A stretch of DNA of 64,000 bases, taken from NCBI RefSeq assembly GCF_018829635.1, contig NZ_JAHKKG010000008.1, forward strand, positions 186,001 through 250,000, in the 5' to 3' direction. Below, piece by piece: positions 1 to 10,400 of the stretch. The stretch is from Paractinoplanes bogorensis. GTDB taxonomy: Bacteria; Actinomycetota; Actinomycetes; Mycobacteriales; Micromonosporaceae. Positions within the stretch are counted from its first letter, which is position 1; the number at the start of each line of letters is the position of its first letter. The notes under the pieces are model-generated. The model was given only the letters and a program-made list of their open reading frames with translations, was not told the DNA's origin and searched no databases. Made by a program: the position numbers and the translations under genes.

Positions 1-2
1 TT

Positions 3-188
3 GTGGCGGGTGCGGTGATCGCGCTCGGTCTGCCGGTGACCGCCGTGACGACCGGTCTCGCCGCCGTGGGCACGGTGCAGATCGTGGACCAGCACACCCA
101 CATGCTGGCGGCCCCGGCCCCGGCGCCCGGTGAGGTCGACGAGAACGAGACAGCTGTCGAACCGACAGAAGTCTCCGGGGCTTTCTGA
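3..188 (+). CDS. C-terminal part of a membrane protein (5' end outside window)
   Basis: About 61 residues are visible, running into the left edge. The first ~30 form a hydrophobic, Ala/Gly/Val-rich stretch that could be one membrane segment. An acidic, proline-rich tail ends in VEPTEVSGAF. The reading frame is open to the window edge, so the GTG at position 3 is probably internal. It ends 6 bases before the next gene and is probably co-transcribed with it. No family can be named. Confidence 0.5.
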   Translation: MAGAVIALGLPVTAVTTGLAAVGTVQIVDQHTHMLAAPAPAPGEVDENETAVEPTEVSGAF

Positions 189-194
189 TCCGCG

Positions 195-1442
195 GTGCAG
201 CGACGCAATCTGTTGATGGCGAGTGCCGCCGGCCTCCTGGCCCCCGGCGCTCGTCCGGCGTCGGCGGCGTCCGCCACGGGCGGCCCGGTGGCGGTGCGGA
301 CCGGGATGGACCGGCTGGCCGCGGCCGGCTGGGAGACCCTTCGCGGTGAGCGTGTCGGGGTGGTGGCCAATGCGACCGCCGTCGATCGTGAATGCCGCCA
401 CCTGGTCGACCGGATGCACGCCGCCGGTGTGACGATCGGCGGGATCTTCGGCCCGGAGCACGGCTTCCGCGGGTCGGCCCGGGTCGGTGGCAGCGAAGGG
501 TTCACCACGGACGCGCGCACCGGGCTTCCCGTGTACGACGGGTATCTGGCCACGGCCGACCGCTGGGCCGCGATGTTCACCGAGGCCGGCATCCGCACGG
601 TGGTCTTCGACATCCAGGACATCGGCGCACGTTTCTACACGTACATCTGGACGATGCTCGACTCGATGACCGCCGCGGGCCGGCTCGGGTTGCGTTACCT
701 CGTGCTGGATCGGCCCAACCCGATCGGCGGCCGGGCCTACGGTCCGATGCTCACCCCCGCGTTGGTGTCCGGGATCGGGCGGCACGAGATCGTCCAGCAG
801 CACGGCATGACCGTGGGGGAACTCGCCCGTCTCTTCAACAGCGACCAGAAGGCGCGGCTCGAGGTCGTCGAATGCGAAGGCTGGCACGGCGACCTGTTCG
901 CCGCCGACACCGATGTGCCGTGGGTGATGCCCAGCCCGAACATGCCCACCGCGGACACCGCACTGGTCTATCCGGGGACCGGCATGGTCGAGGGCGTCGC
1001 GTCGTTGTCCGAGGGCCGCGGCACCAGCCGGCCGTTCGAGCTGATCGGCGGCCCTGGTTACGACTACCACTGGGGTGACCGGGTGGCCGGGTACGGCCTG
1101 CCGGGCGTCGTGTTCCGGGAGGCGTACTTCGTTCCCAGCGTCAACAAGTTCGCCGACCAGCTCTGCGCGGGCGTCGAGGTGCAGGTTACCGACCGCCGGA
1201 CGTACGACCCCATCCGTACGGCCGTGGCCATGCTCGTCGAAGCGCGCAAGTACCCGGCGTTCGCCTGGCGGAACGACGGCGGCGACCGGCCGTTCTTCAT
1301 CGACAAACTCAGCGGCTCGGCCCGGCTGCGCACCATGATCGATGCCGGTGCGCCGGTCGCCGAAGTGACCGGAGCCTGGCAGGACGAGCTGGCGGCGTTC
1401 CAGGCACGGCGGAACACGTTCCTGATCTACCCGCGAACCTGA
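195..1442 (+). CDS. namZ: NamZ/DUF1343-type exo-beta-N-acetylmuramidase, secreted
   Basis: The 415-residue protein begins with a Tat-like signal (QRRNLL, then a hydrophobic stretch and ASA). It has DUF1343 hallmarks: a GVVANATAVD segment, FGPEHGFRG near residue 85, and VFDIQDIGARFYTYIW near residue 140. Family members (NamZ) release N-acetylmuramic acid from the non-reducing end of peptidoglycan fragments during wall recycling. Here the enzyme should act outside the membrane. Length is typical. The GTG start at 195 lies 6 bases after the preceding stop, suggesting one transcript. Family assignment is firm; the exact substrate is inferred from the family. Confidence 0.85.
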   Translation: MQRRNLLMASAAGLLAPGARPASAASATGGPVAVRTGMDRLAAAGWETLRGERVGVVANATAVDRECRHLVDRMHAAGVTIGGIFGPEHGFRGSARVGGSEGFTTDARTGLPVYDGYLATADRWAAMFTEAGIRTVVFDIQDIGARFYTYIWTMLDSMTAAGRLGLRYLVLDRPNPIGGRAYGPMLTPALVSGIGRHEIVQQHGMTVGELARLFNSDQKARLEVVECEGWHGDLFAADTDVPWVMPSPNMPTADTALVYPGTGMVEGVASLSEGRGTSRPFELIGGPGYDYHWGDRVAGYGLPGVVFREAYFVPSVNKFADQLCAGVEVQVTDRRTYDPIRTAVAMLVEARKYPAFAWRNDGGDRPFFIDKLSGSARLRTMIDAGAPVAEVTGAWQDELAAFQARRNTFLIYPRT

Positions 1443-1479
1443 CTCTTTCCGAATCGACCACTCTCGAAGGAAACGCATC

Positions 1480-1962
1480 ATGCAGAAGACTGTCTGGGGA
1501 ATCGCCATCGGCATGGGAATCGCCGTCGGATCCACTCTGGGCGCCGCACCGGTGCTCGCCGCTCCCGCGCAATGCTGCTCGGGCTGGTCGGACGACCTCG
1601 CCTCCGGGCTGAACGACGGCTGGGAGAACATGAACGGTGGCTCCGCGAACGACTCGTCGTCGTTGATCGTCGGCGGCCTGAAGGTCGTGGGTGGCCTCAT
1701 CAACGCATCCCAGAAATCCAAGCCGGCCCGCGGCAGCGGCTCGCACGGGGTGAACGACCCCGACCTCGCGCCGGCCACGGTGGGCACGGTCGGCCTCGAC
1801 ACCGAAGGCAACGCCCCGATCAAGACGGTCGGCGGCGACACCGGCCTCAGCACCGACGGCCAAGGCACTGCCCCGACAAGTGCCGCCGGCACAGTCAACA
1901 TCGAGACCCCCACCGCACCCGACTGTGACGGCTTCTGGCTGGTCACCCCCGAAGGCTGCTGA
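1480..1962 (+). CDS. Small secreted protein, unknown function
   Basis: The 160-residue product starts with a clear Sec signal peptide (MQKTVWGIAIGMGIAVG, cleavage near VLAAPA). The mature part is Gly/Ser/Thr/Asp-rich, with CC near its start (AQCCSGW) and two cysteines near the end (PDCDGFW, EGC), so exported disulfides are possible. An AAGGAAA ribosome-binding site precedes the ATG. It lies 37 bases after the NamZ gene on the same strand. No family recognised; a wall-associated role is only a guess from context. Confidence 0.6.
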   Translation: MQKTVWGIAIGMGIAVGSTLGAAPVLAAPAQCCSGWSDDLASGLNDGWENMNGGSANDSSSLIVGGLKVVGGLINASQKSKPARGSGSHGVNDPDLAPATVGTVGLDTEGNAPIKTVGGDTGLSTDGQGTAPTSAAGTVNIETPTAPDCDGFWLVTPEGC

Positions 1963-1989
1963 CCGTTCACCTTGTCGAGGGAGAAAGTC

Positions 1990-2199
1990 ATGAAGAGATC
2001 CGCTTGTGCGGTCGTCGCCGTGATCGCCGCCTTGTCAGTCTCAGCGCCGGCGGCCGCGGCGCCCGCTGACGACCCACCGTCCGACACGAGCACCTCTACC
2101 GGCACCGGCACCGACACCGGCTCGGACGAGGTCCCGAGCATCACCGACCTGGACGCAATACTCTTCCCGCCGTACCGGGAGGACGGGCTCCGCGCCTGA
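1990..2199 (+). CDS. Very small secreted Thr/Asp-rich protein
   Basis: I chose the ATG at 1990 because GGGAGAAAG sits directly upstream. The longer in-frame start at 1972 has no such site and would extend the signal peptide. The 69-residue product has a signal peptide (MKRSACAVVAVIAALSVS, cleavage near AAAAP) and a short, low-complexity, acidic Thr/Ser/Gly mature region ending DAILFPPYREDGLRA. It is probably the last gene of the run starting at 195. Function unknown. Confidence 0.55.
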   Translation: MKRSACAVVAVIAALSVSAPAAAAPADDPPSDTSTSTGTGTDTGSDEVPSITDLDAILFPPYREDGLRA

Positions 2200-2527
2200 C
2201 AACGCGGACCGGCCCGGCCGGCACGCCTGGTTCGGGCCTGAGTGAGCGGCTCAACGCCTGGAGACCCGGCCGGTCGCGCGGGCGGAATCCGTCGCAGGCG
2301 ATCATCCGAAGAGGTGCAGTACCCCGAGCACACCGACGGAGCTGAGCGCCGCCTCCCGGCCACCGGTGAGCGGCACCTCACGTACGGCTGCCCGCCACGG
2401 CCGCGGTCGCACCGGCGGCCGCGCCGAAGCCGCCTGTCGCGATGCCGGCCATGATGAGCGGAATGCCGACGATGGCACCGATGATCGTCACGGCACCGCC
2501 GCTGTTCGCCTCGGCCACAGATGAATT
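2200..2527. other. Gap without a convincing gene
   Basis: I see no well-supported gene here. On the minus strand, 2378-2518 can encode a very hydrophobic Gly/Ala/Ile peptide (IIGAIVGIPLIMAGIATGG) but has no ribosome-binding site. It runs straight into the tRNA-derived repeat and may be the end of a disrupted gene. A GC-rich palindromic patch near 2210 (ccggcccggccgg) could help terminate the upstream transcript but lacks a U tract. Confidence 0.4.
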
Positions 2528-2620
2528 TGCGGATTGGCGGGCCGCTGCCTTAAACCAGACTTGGCCAGCGCCCCTTCGCGCCCCGTACCGGGATCGAACC
2601 GGCGACTCCCGCTCGACAGG
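2528..2620. repeat. tRNA-derived direct repeat, distal copy (att-like)
   Basis: This 93-bp stretch matches 10817-10910 with 6 mismatches and one single-base gap by hand alignment. It contains the 5' half of a tRNA-Ser(GCT)-like gene, the spacer, and the 3' half of a tRNA-Asp-like gene ending inside the anticodon loop. Neither tRNA is complete, so it is not functional. It abuts the truncated transposase. It may be an attachment-site repeat or a duplicated array fragment. Confidence 0.7.
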
Positions 2621-3105
2621 GGCCTGGAAGCTGGTCTTCTCGTCGCTGGAGATCACGTACTCGTCCGGCCCGAGACCATTGCCGTCGAAGAGGCGAGCGT
2701 AGAGGTCGAGCACGCGGGCGGCTTTCACGGCGAACTGCGGGTCCCGAACGAAGATCCAGGACTGGCGTTGCCACGTTTTGATCGTCTCTTGGGCCAGGAT
2801 CCGGCGGATGGTCGACGCCGAGATCGCCGCGACGATGGTGCGGTCGACGGCTTGCGCGGCCAGGTCCGGTCACGTCCACTTCGACAAGGGTGTGCCTGTC
2901 TCGGCCGGCAACTGACAGGCCGGGCTTTGACCTCGGCGACCGGGACCGGCGTGAACCGGGTCGGTCGTCCTGGGCAGGGCCGGTCGGCGAGCCCGGCCAG
3001 GCCTTCGTCGGCGAACTAGCCTCGCCAGCGTCCGCACAGTGTCGACCCGCTGCGTTGGTATGCCCGCGGTCCGCGTCGCAGATGATCCGGGCGCGGTTGA
3101 CCTGT
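2621..3105 (-). pseudogene. IS630-type transposase remnant
   Basis: Translating the minus strand across frames recovers an IS630-family order: a helix-turn-helix region (FADEGLAGLADRP), then PAETGTPLSKW, ISASTIRRILA, WIFVRDPQFAVKAARVLDLY and EYVISSDEKTSFQA. The last contains the catalytic-core aspartate segment. At least two in-frame stops interrupt it, one in place of the residue after SKWT. The C-terminal part, including the rest of the DDE core, is missing. The sequence stops exactly where the tRNA-derived repeat begins at 2620. It is a dead mobile-element relic. Confidence 0.7.
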
Positions 3106-3535
3106 TGATAGCCGGCGGTGTGGGAGTAGGCGACCGTCGAGTTGACCAGCGGTGAGCAGTTGCCGGTGATGCGAGTGCGTTACAGCGGCTCCGCCCATCG
3201 CTGGAGCCTGGCCACCTAGCGGGCCTGGTTCAGCGGCACCACTGAAGAAGTCCTCGACTTCGTCTGTGACGTCCTCATCAGCCCCGTCACCGACAGGCCG
3301 CATCAAAGCCCCGAACCGTCATTCAGCGAAAAGCCTGGTCGGGCGCGAATGTGCCAAGGTGTGCGGGCGGTCGGAACGCGGTGAACCCGGCGGTGAGCGG
3401 CGCCGTGGTGGGGGTGATTGTTCGCAACGATTGACACCCCCCGGAGTCTCCGCATGGAAATCTTCTCGCACCCGCGATGTGCCGCCGGTTGTCTCGTGAT
3501 CCATTCCGCGACGAATTATGGGCGGAGGGATTCCG
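3106..3535. promoter_or_regulatory. Intergenic region with weak promoter candidate
   Basis: No gene is supported in these ~430 bases. TTGACA at 3431-3436 is a good -35 match for the downstream GTPase gene, but the hexamer 17 bases on (ATGGAA, 3454-3459) is a poor -10. The part before ~3300 may be decayed transposon sequence. Confidence 0.25.
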
Positions 3536-6133
3536 TTGACGACCACGATCAGGCCGAGTGACGAAGTCACGCTCGACGACGTTCGGCATTTGCGATACGC
3601 GCAGATCACCGGCGAACCGGCGCCCAGGCCGGTGCCCGGTCCGTTGAATGTCGGCCGGTTGCTGCGCCGGTGTTCGGGTGTCAACGAGGGGCTGCTCGCC
3701 TGGGTCCCGACCGAGCGGCCGCGCTTCACCCACCTCGGCGGCTTCGTGCTGTTCACGGCGCTGATGGCGGTCGGGTCGTCGACCGTGGCGCTGATGATCG
3801 CCTTTGACCAGCCGTGGACGCATGTGCTTCCGGCGGCGGTCTTCTGGGGCATCCTCATCTTCAATCTCGACCGGTGGATCACCGCCACTCCGTTGCCCGA
3901 TCGGGGATTCCGCCGGATCGCCGTCTTCCTGCCCCGGCTGTTGATGGCGGTCGTGTTCGCCGTCGTCATTGCCGAGCCGGTGCTGCTGGTCGTGTTCAAG
4001 ACCGCCGTTTCCGAGCAGCTCGGGAAGATCCGGGATGCCGAGGTGGACGCTTACAAGAGCCGGCTCGTGGCGTGCAATGTGGTGTCGGCGACCGTGCCTC
4101 GCCGCGACGACTGCCGGGACGTGATTCTCTCCCCGTCGAATACCGTTCAGGTGGCGCAGGAGCGTAAAGCGGAGGCAGAAAAGGCCGCTCGGGCGTCCAA
4201 ATTGCTGCTCGATGAGGCGACCAGAACGATGCTCCCGGCACGCGCCAATATGATCGGCGAGTGCCGGGGACTGAACGGGAGCCCGCACGGCGCGGGCAAG
4301 GTCTGCGCGGAGATGAAAGGGATTTATCAGCCGGCCCAGCAAAGAGTGGATCAGGCCGCCGAGGACTACCAAGCAAAACGCACGCAATTGGCGGCAGCGG
4401 CGGACAGTCTCGAGAACGCCGGCAAGCAGGCGTCCAGCCTGCGAGCGGCCGAGATCGATCGGAAGACCGAGGAGTTCAAGGCCCACATCGACGCCAAGGG
4501 CGGCCTCCTGGAACGGATCGACGCGCTCAACCGGGTCGCCGACGAGCACCTCTCTCTCCTGGTGGCTGTCTGGGCGGTGCGCCTGCTGCTGATCGCCGTC
4601 GACAGCATCCCGGCCATCGGCAAGCTGAGCTCGGGCAAGACGACCTACGACGAGCTGGCCCGCGCCGAGGCCGCTCTCGGCCAGGCCCAGCACACGGCGA
4701 TCACCCACGTCGGCCGCTACCGGGCCCTGCACTGGGTGGACCAGTCGGCCGAGCCGGCGAGGTTCGAGACCGCGGCGTTGCGCCACGAGCAGTACGAGAA
4801 CGCCGGAGCCCGCATCGACGCGGCCGGCCGCCGCCGCGAACTGCCCCCGGCCCGGATCGTGGAGAGCGTTCGGCCGCCGCGCGTGGAGGCTCGCATGGGG
4901 CAGGGCCCGCTCGACCCGGACGGCGGAGCGACGCCTTCTTCCCGTACGGGGAAAGGGTTGTCCTCGATCAGCGTCGTCGCGCTCGGCGGACCCGGTTCCG
5001 GAAAAACGACGTTCCTGGCCCAGATGTACGCCGTGCTCCGGCGAGGCCGGCCGTTCATGCTGACCGTGTCCGACAATGCCCAGCGCTCGCAACTGGAGTC
5101 GTGGGCCCGGACGATCAGCGCGCCCGGAAGCGACTGGCCCGACTCGACCCAGACCACGCACCTGCAGAGGTACGCGTTCGTCGGCCACGTCGAGCACGAC
5201 GGACGGACCCGGCCGGTGCTGGGCATCGACTACTGGGACTACTCCGGCGAGGCCTTGCTCGACGACATCGCACTGCCCGGCATCGACAGTCTGCGTCGCG
5301 AACTGTCCGAGAAGATCATGGCGGCCGACGCGCTGCTCGTGATCGTCGACGGCGAGAACCTGTACCGGGCCTGGGGCGGCGAACACGGCGAGATGCGGAG
5401 GCTGCTGCGACCCCTGAGCAAGATCGAGGCGTACGCGGAACGCACTGACTGCCCGATTCAGATCGTCGTCACCAAGTGGGACGAGCTCGCCAACCGGCCG
5501 CACCCGCAGGGCGGGCGATGGAACCGGGCCAAGGTCATCGCGGCCCTGCACTCGCTCGAGCCGGTGCGGGCCATGGCGCGCGGACGTCAGTTCCGGGGCG
5601 GGATGGCCTACGGCGAGGAGGGTGTGCGGATCATTCCGGTGTCCGCGGTCGGTGGGGCCGGCTCGACCACCCGCGGCAGCGATCGGGTGACCCGCACGCA
5701 CAGTGCCCTCCCGGTGAACGTCGACGTGCCCCTGGCCGGACTGCTGCCCGACCGGCTCGACCAGCTTTTCGCCCACCAGAGCGACGCCGAGATCGAACGG
5801 GAGCTGCGCCGGGCCACGAAATCGCGCTGGTCCACTGCTTTCAAGGTCTTGGGGTTCCTGCTGGGCCTGCTGCCACTGGGCGGCACCTGGGGTCCCATGC
5901 TGGCCAAGATCGGCGAGACCGCCTTCACGACCTGGCTGCCCGCCCTCATCGCCGACAAGTCGCGGCTGCCGTCGGCCGACCAGGGGAAGTACCAGCAGAT
6001 GCTCGACGACGCGCCGGACCACACGTCCGCGGCCGAGCAGGCCCGGGACGCGGCCATGGAGGCGTTCAGCAGCCGGCTGATCCAGTTCGACGGCGAATAC
6101 CCACCGACCGACGGAGGTCGTCATGCATCCTGA
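3536..6133 (+). CDS. DUF4407 membrane protein fused to a P-loop GTPase domain
   Basis: I prefer the TTG at 3536, preceded by GGAGGGA at 6-base spacing, over the ATG at 3518. The N-terminal ~390 residues look like DUF4407: three membrane segments near residues 60-155, a long Ala/Lys/Glu-rich coiled coil, and a fourth segment near 345-365. The C-terminal half has a Walker A GGPGSGKTT near 484, a G3-like DYWDYSGE near 564 and TKWDEL near 645, the pattern of a TRAFAC-type GTPase. A WD40 gene overlaps its end. Membrane anchoring plus GTPase plus propeller resembles predicted signalling or conflict systems; the function is not shown. Confidence 0.7.
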   Translation: MTTTIRPSDEVTLDDVRHLRYAQITGEPAPRPVPGPLNVGRLLRRCSGVNEGLLAWVPTERPRFTHLGGFVLFTALMAVGSSTVALMIAFDQPWTHVLPAAVFWGILIFNLDRWITATPLPDRGFRRIAVFLPRLLMAVVFAVVIAEPVLLVVFKTAVSEQLGKIRDAEVDAYKSRLVACNVVSATVPRRDDCRDVILSPSNTVQVAQERKAEAEKAARASKLLLDEATRTMLPARANMIGECRGLNGSPHGAGKVCAEMKGIYQPAQQRVDQAAEDYQAKRTQLAAAADSLENAGKQASSLRAAEIDRKTEEFKAHIDAKGGLLERIDALNRVADEHLSLLVAVWAVRLLLIAVDSIPAIGKLSSGKTTYDELARAEAALGQAQHTAITHVGRYRALHWVDQSAEPARFETAALRHEQYENAGARIDAAGRRRELPPARIVESVRPPRVEARMGQGPLDPDGGATPSSRTGKGLSSISVVALGGPGSGKTTFLAQMYAVLRRGRPFMLTVSDNAQRSQLESWARTISAPGSDWPDSTQTTHLQRYAFVGHVEHDGRTRPVLGIDYWDYSGEALLDDIALPGIDSLRRELSEKIMAADALLVIVDGENLYRAWGGEHGEMRRLLRPLSKIEAYAERTDCPIQIVVTKWDELANRPHPQGGRWNRAKVIAALHSLEPVRAMARGRQFRGGMAYGEEGVRIIPVSAVGGAGSTTRGSDRVTRTHSALPVNVDVPLAGLLPDRLDQLFAHQSDAEIERELRRATKSRWSTAFKVLGFLLGLLPLGGTWGPMLAKIGETAFTTWLPALIADKSRLPSADQGKYQQMLDDAPDHTSAAEQARDAAMEAFSSRLIQFDGEYPPTDGGRHAS

Positions 6134-7343
6134 GCTGACCGGCTGGCCACTGCTCGTCGCTGCGGCCGGCAAGCACGGCCACCGCCAGGTGATGCTCCCG
6201 GAAGACCTGGAACCGGACCTGGTCGGGCCCGTTCTCGGCGCTCTGACCACAGCGACCCGGGTGACCCTGGGCAACGGTCTCACGGTCGTCGGCCGTCACG
6301 CCGAGGCCACGTCGGACGGTCGTGCCCAGGCCTGGCCCGGCGGTTCCCGGCAACCGCTCGGCCTCACCGGCCACGGCGGCATGATCAGCGCCGTGGCGGT
6401 CAGCCGGGACGGTCTCGTCGGCGCCACGAGCGGGTGGGATTCCACCTTGAGAACCTGGGATCTGCGTACGGGCGAAGAAGTCACCGCCCTCGACGAGGAG
6501 CGCCGTTTCAGTGGCTGCTGCCTCGACCCCACCGGGGAAAGACTGGCGGCGACCCGATTCGACGGCACGGTCAGCGTCTACCAGGCGCGGACCGGCGCGG
6601 TGGTCGCCCATCATGACCTGGGAGTGCCCCTGCCCGGGCCGGTCGTCTTCGACGGCGAGTCCGTGCTCGCCGGCGGCCAGGACGGCACCATCCGGCGAGC
6701 CGGGAACTCGTTCGAGGGGCACGACGGCCCGGTGACGGCGTTGCGCTCGCACGGCCGGCTTCTGGCCTCGGCCGGACGCGACGGGGCGGTCATCGTCCGG
6801 AACACCGATTCGATGCGGCAGGAGCTCCGCCTCGACGCGCACCCCACCGGGGTGACCGACTGCGTCTTCCTCGACGACACCCACCTGCTGACCGCGGGCT
6901 GGGACGGCATCGTCCGGCAGTGGGACCTCGCCGAACAGACGGCGACCGTCATCTGGCAGGACGCCACGGCCGTACGGGCGCTGGCCGTTGTCGGTTCTGA
7001 CGTCATCGTCGGCGCGCAGAACGGCGTCATCACGGCGATCGACCCGACCGGCGGCGCCGACCCGGTCATCGTGAGCGCGGGGGAGGGGCACGTCGACACC
7101 ATGGCGGCATCGGCCGGAAGCCTTCTCGTCGGAAGTCGCAACGACGTCCCCGGCGGTCAGCCCCTGCGCGACGGCTTCGGCCGGCCGGCCGCACTCACCG
7201 AGGGCCTGCTCATGCCGGGCGACGTCTTCGCCGGCGCCGTGACACCGTCGGTATGGCACCGGGTCCACGCCGAGTCGATCGCCGCCCTGGGCATCGCCGC
7301 GGACGGGCTCGTGGTTCCTTCTCCCCGCCTGGTTCTGACTTGA
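6123..7343 (+). CDS. WD40-repeat beta-propeller protein
   Basis: The 406-residue protein starts at an ATG 5 bases after GGAGG and overlaps the GTPase gene by 11 bases, implying translational coupling. Repeats of the form GHGGMISAVAVSRDG...WDSTLRTWDL recur about seven times (GHDGPVTAL..., HPTGVTDCVF..., IVRQWDL). No signal peptide or membrane segment is visible, so it is probably cytoplasmic and may dock on the GTPase. WD40 domains are protein-interaction platforms; the partner is inferred only from coupling. Confidence 0.8.
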   Translation: MHPELTGWPLLVAAAGKHGHRQVMLPEDLEPDLVGPVLGALTTATRVTLGNGLTVVGRHAEATSDGRAQAWPGGSRQPLGLTGHGGMISAVAVSRDGLVGATSGWDSTLRTWDLRTGEEVTALDEERRFSGCCLDPTGERLAATRFDGTVSVYQARTGAVVAHHDLGVPLPGPVVFDGESVLAGGQDGTIRRAGNSFEGHDGPVTALRSHGRLLASAGRDGAVIVRNTDSMRQELRLDAHPTGVTDCVFLDDTHLLTAGWDGIVRQWDLAEQTATVIWQDATAVRALAVVGSDVIVGAQNGVITAIDPTGGADPVIVSAGEGHVDTMAASAGSLLVGSRNDVPGGQPLRDGFGRPAALTEGLLMPGDVFAGAVTPSVWHRVHAESIAALGIAADGLVVPSPRLVLT

Positions 7344-7470
7344 GCGGCCAGCCGTGGAGAGCAGCCCCGCGGAGGTGGTCGCTCGCCTGGACACCTTGGC
7401 CGGCTGACCCGCTGCCGTTCAGTCGCCGTCAAGTCGGCTCCGGAACACTGCGACGATGCACGCCCGCGCG

Positions 7471-10400
7471 TCAGCCGATCGCCGTCAGCAGCTCCTGCGC
7501 CCGGACGGCGAACAGATGCGCGCCCCGCTCGGCCGACAACGCCCGCGCGTGCTCGGCGGCGGCCCGGACGACGGCGACCGGTTCGCCCCGAGCGAGCATC
7601 AGCCGTGCCCTCAGCACGAGCAGCAGGCCCTCGGGATAGCGCTGCCCGTGCGAGTCGAGCAGCCGGCCGGCCTGGTCGAGGGTGGCGGCGGCCGCTTCCA
7701 GTTGCCCGTCGGCGAGCTGCATCTCGCCGAGCAGGCCGAGATAGAACGAGATCCCGGTCTGGGGCGGGTCGAGCATCGTCGCGATGATCTCCCGGGCCTG
7801 CCCGATGCCGGTCCGGCCGTCCCCCGTCACCGACCGGGCCCAGCACGCGGCGAGACCGGTGTACCGGTCGACGTGTTCGAACCGGTGCCCGCCCTGTCGG
7901 GTCGTTCCCCAGTCGACGGCCCGCAGCGCATAGCCGGGATCGCCCGCCGCGGCCGCGACCATCGACGCGAACGACGTCCAGAGCGCCACGGCGTACGGCT
8001 CCTCGCCTGTGGTGCCCTTCAGTGTCTCGATCAGTGCCCGAGCCTCGTCGTAGCGGCCGTGCACGGTGTTCACGAGCGCGAGCGTGGTCGGCCACAGGAG
8101 CCGGCGGTCGTACGAGAGCGGGTCGTCCGCACGCCGGGCCAGGTCGACGAGCATGGTCTCGTCGCACCGGTTCAGGTATTCGGCGGCCCCCGTGACGTCA
8201 CCGGTGTTCCACAGCTGCATCCCCCACGCCTGCAGGCCGTAGGTGCGCACGATCGGATCGTCGGACACCTCACCGAGCTCGAGCAGCCGGCGGGCCAGAC
8301 CGGCGCTGCGATCAAGCTCGAGGAAATGCGAGCTGCCCACCAGCTGCGAGAAGAGCAGGTCGGCCACGTCCCGCTCCCGGCCCAGGTCACGGGCCAGGGT
8401 CTCGGCCCGTTTCAGTAGCTCGAAGGCGGATCCGGCGAACCCGGTCCGCATCCCGGCGATCGCGGTCAGCTGCGACAGCGCGGCGAACTCCCGCTCGGCC
8501 AGGCCCGCGGCCCGGGCCACCTGCAGGGCGGCCCGGAACTGGTCCTCGGCGGCCTCGAAGGCCGACTTGGCCGCGGCCAGCCGGCCGGCGCGGACGAGTG
8601 CGTCCACGGCGCGGGCCGGATCGGCCAGCGGGCCGGCCGACCACAGGTGATGGGCCAGCCGCTCGTCGCCGCCGGCCGGCTCGATCGCGTCCGCGATATC
8701 CAGGTGAAGCCGGCTCGAGCGCCGGTGCGTGATGGTTCCGGCGACCGACTCACGGACGAGATCGTGGGCGAACCGCACCGAGCGGGGGTTGCCGGGCGTG
8801 AGTTCGACCAGGCCCAGAGTCAGCAGGGGTTCGAGACGATCGAGGCAGGTGGCGGCGTCGACACCAGCGGCGCGGGCCAGCAGTCCGAGGTCGATGTCAT
8901 GGGCGATGAGGGCGGCGAGCTGGGCCAGCCCGGTCGAGGTGACGTCGAGACCGGACATCCGATCCCGGACGACGTCGCGGACCGTGGACGGCACGCCGGC
9001 CCGGGCCACGGCGGTCTCGCTCAGCACGGTTCCATCGGCCAGCAGCCGGGCCAGCTCGCGGACGAAGAACGGATTGCCGGCCGTACGGGCGTGGATGCCG
9101 CGGGCCGCACCGGCCTCCGGACGCTGCCCGGTCTCCCGGCGTACGAGCTCGGCCACCTGGTCCGGATCGAGCGGGCCGAGCCGGACGCGACGGTGCCGGG
9201 GCATCCGGCTCGCCACGGCCAGCATCCGGCTCAGCTCGGGGCCGGGCTCCGGTGCCCGGTCCCGGAACGCGCCGGCGACCGCGGTCCGGTCCGGCAGCCG
9301 GGCCACCAGATGCGTGAACATCTCGAGCGAGGCGATGTCGGCCCCCTGCAGGTCGTCGATCAGCAGCAGCAGCGGGCGCTGCCCGGCCACCGTCGCGACC
9401 AGATCGACGACAAGCTCGAACAGACGGAACCGGCCGCCGCTGTCGGCCGGCCCGAGCGTGTCAGCGGCACCCGGCTCGATCAGGCGACCGAGCTCGTCGG
9501 CCCGCCACTTCTCGCGCTCCGGCCCGGGCAGATGCTCTAGCAGCGCGTTGACCACCTGCACCCACACCCACATCGACGGCGCGCCGTGGCCACTCAGGCA
9601 CCGGCCCCAGACGACGTGGGTGCCGCGCCGCTCCGCGCCGGCCGCGACCTGTTCGAGCAGATGGGTCTTGCCGATCCCCGGCTCGCCCTGAACCAGGACC
9701 AGCCCGGTCTCTCCGTCGAGCGCGGACCGCGCCGCATCCCGCAGCACCGCGATTTCCTGATCGCAACCGATCACCGCCGCCTCCCCGACGACGCGGGTGG
9801 GTTCGTGGGTGGCTTCCTTGGCGCGCAGAACGCTCTGATGTGCGGCCTGCAACGCCGGCCCGGGATCGACGCCCAGCTCGTCGGCCAGCCGCGCCCGGAC
9901 GCGCTGATACACCGTCAGCGCTTCGGCCTGCCGTCCGGCCGCCCCGAGCGCGGTGATCAGCGCGGCCTGCACCCGCTCGTCCAGCGGCGCCATCCAGGTG
10001 GCCAGCTGCAACGGCGGCAGCATCTGGTCCGGCCGGCCCAGCGACAGCGCCAGGCCGGCGGCCCGCACACAGGCGGTGGTGAACTCCTCGTTGACCGCGG
10101 TGAAGATCGAGTCCGCGGCCGGCCCGGCGGTCAGCCCGTAACCGGCCGGCCCGTGCCAGAGCGTCACCGCCGCCAGATATCGGTCGAGCGCCGCGGCCGG
10201 CCGATCCTGCGCCAGCTCGCTCCGGGCCGCCCGGACCTCCTCACGAAAGGCGACGACGTCGAGCACCGGCGGCGGCGCGCGGAAGATGTACCCGGCGCCG
10301 CGGCGCTGCACGAAGGAACCGGGCTCCCGCGGCGACAGCTCCGGCTCCAGCAGACGACGGAGCGCACCCACATACTTCTGCAAGATGTTGACCGCCGAGA

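Noticed and set aside
2378..2518. A hydrophobic minus-strand peptide resembling a small toxin or bacteriocin
   Set aside because: It has no ribosome-binding site, and its upstream part is tRNA-derived repeat. It is too weak to call a gene.
3323..6283. A 986-codon minus-strand open frame
   Set aside because: It is antisense to the DUF4407-GTPase gene. Its product is Arg/Gly/Pro-rich without domains, as expected of high-GC shadow frames.
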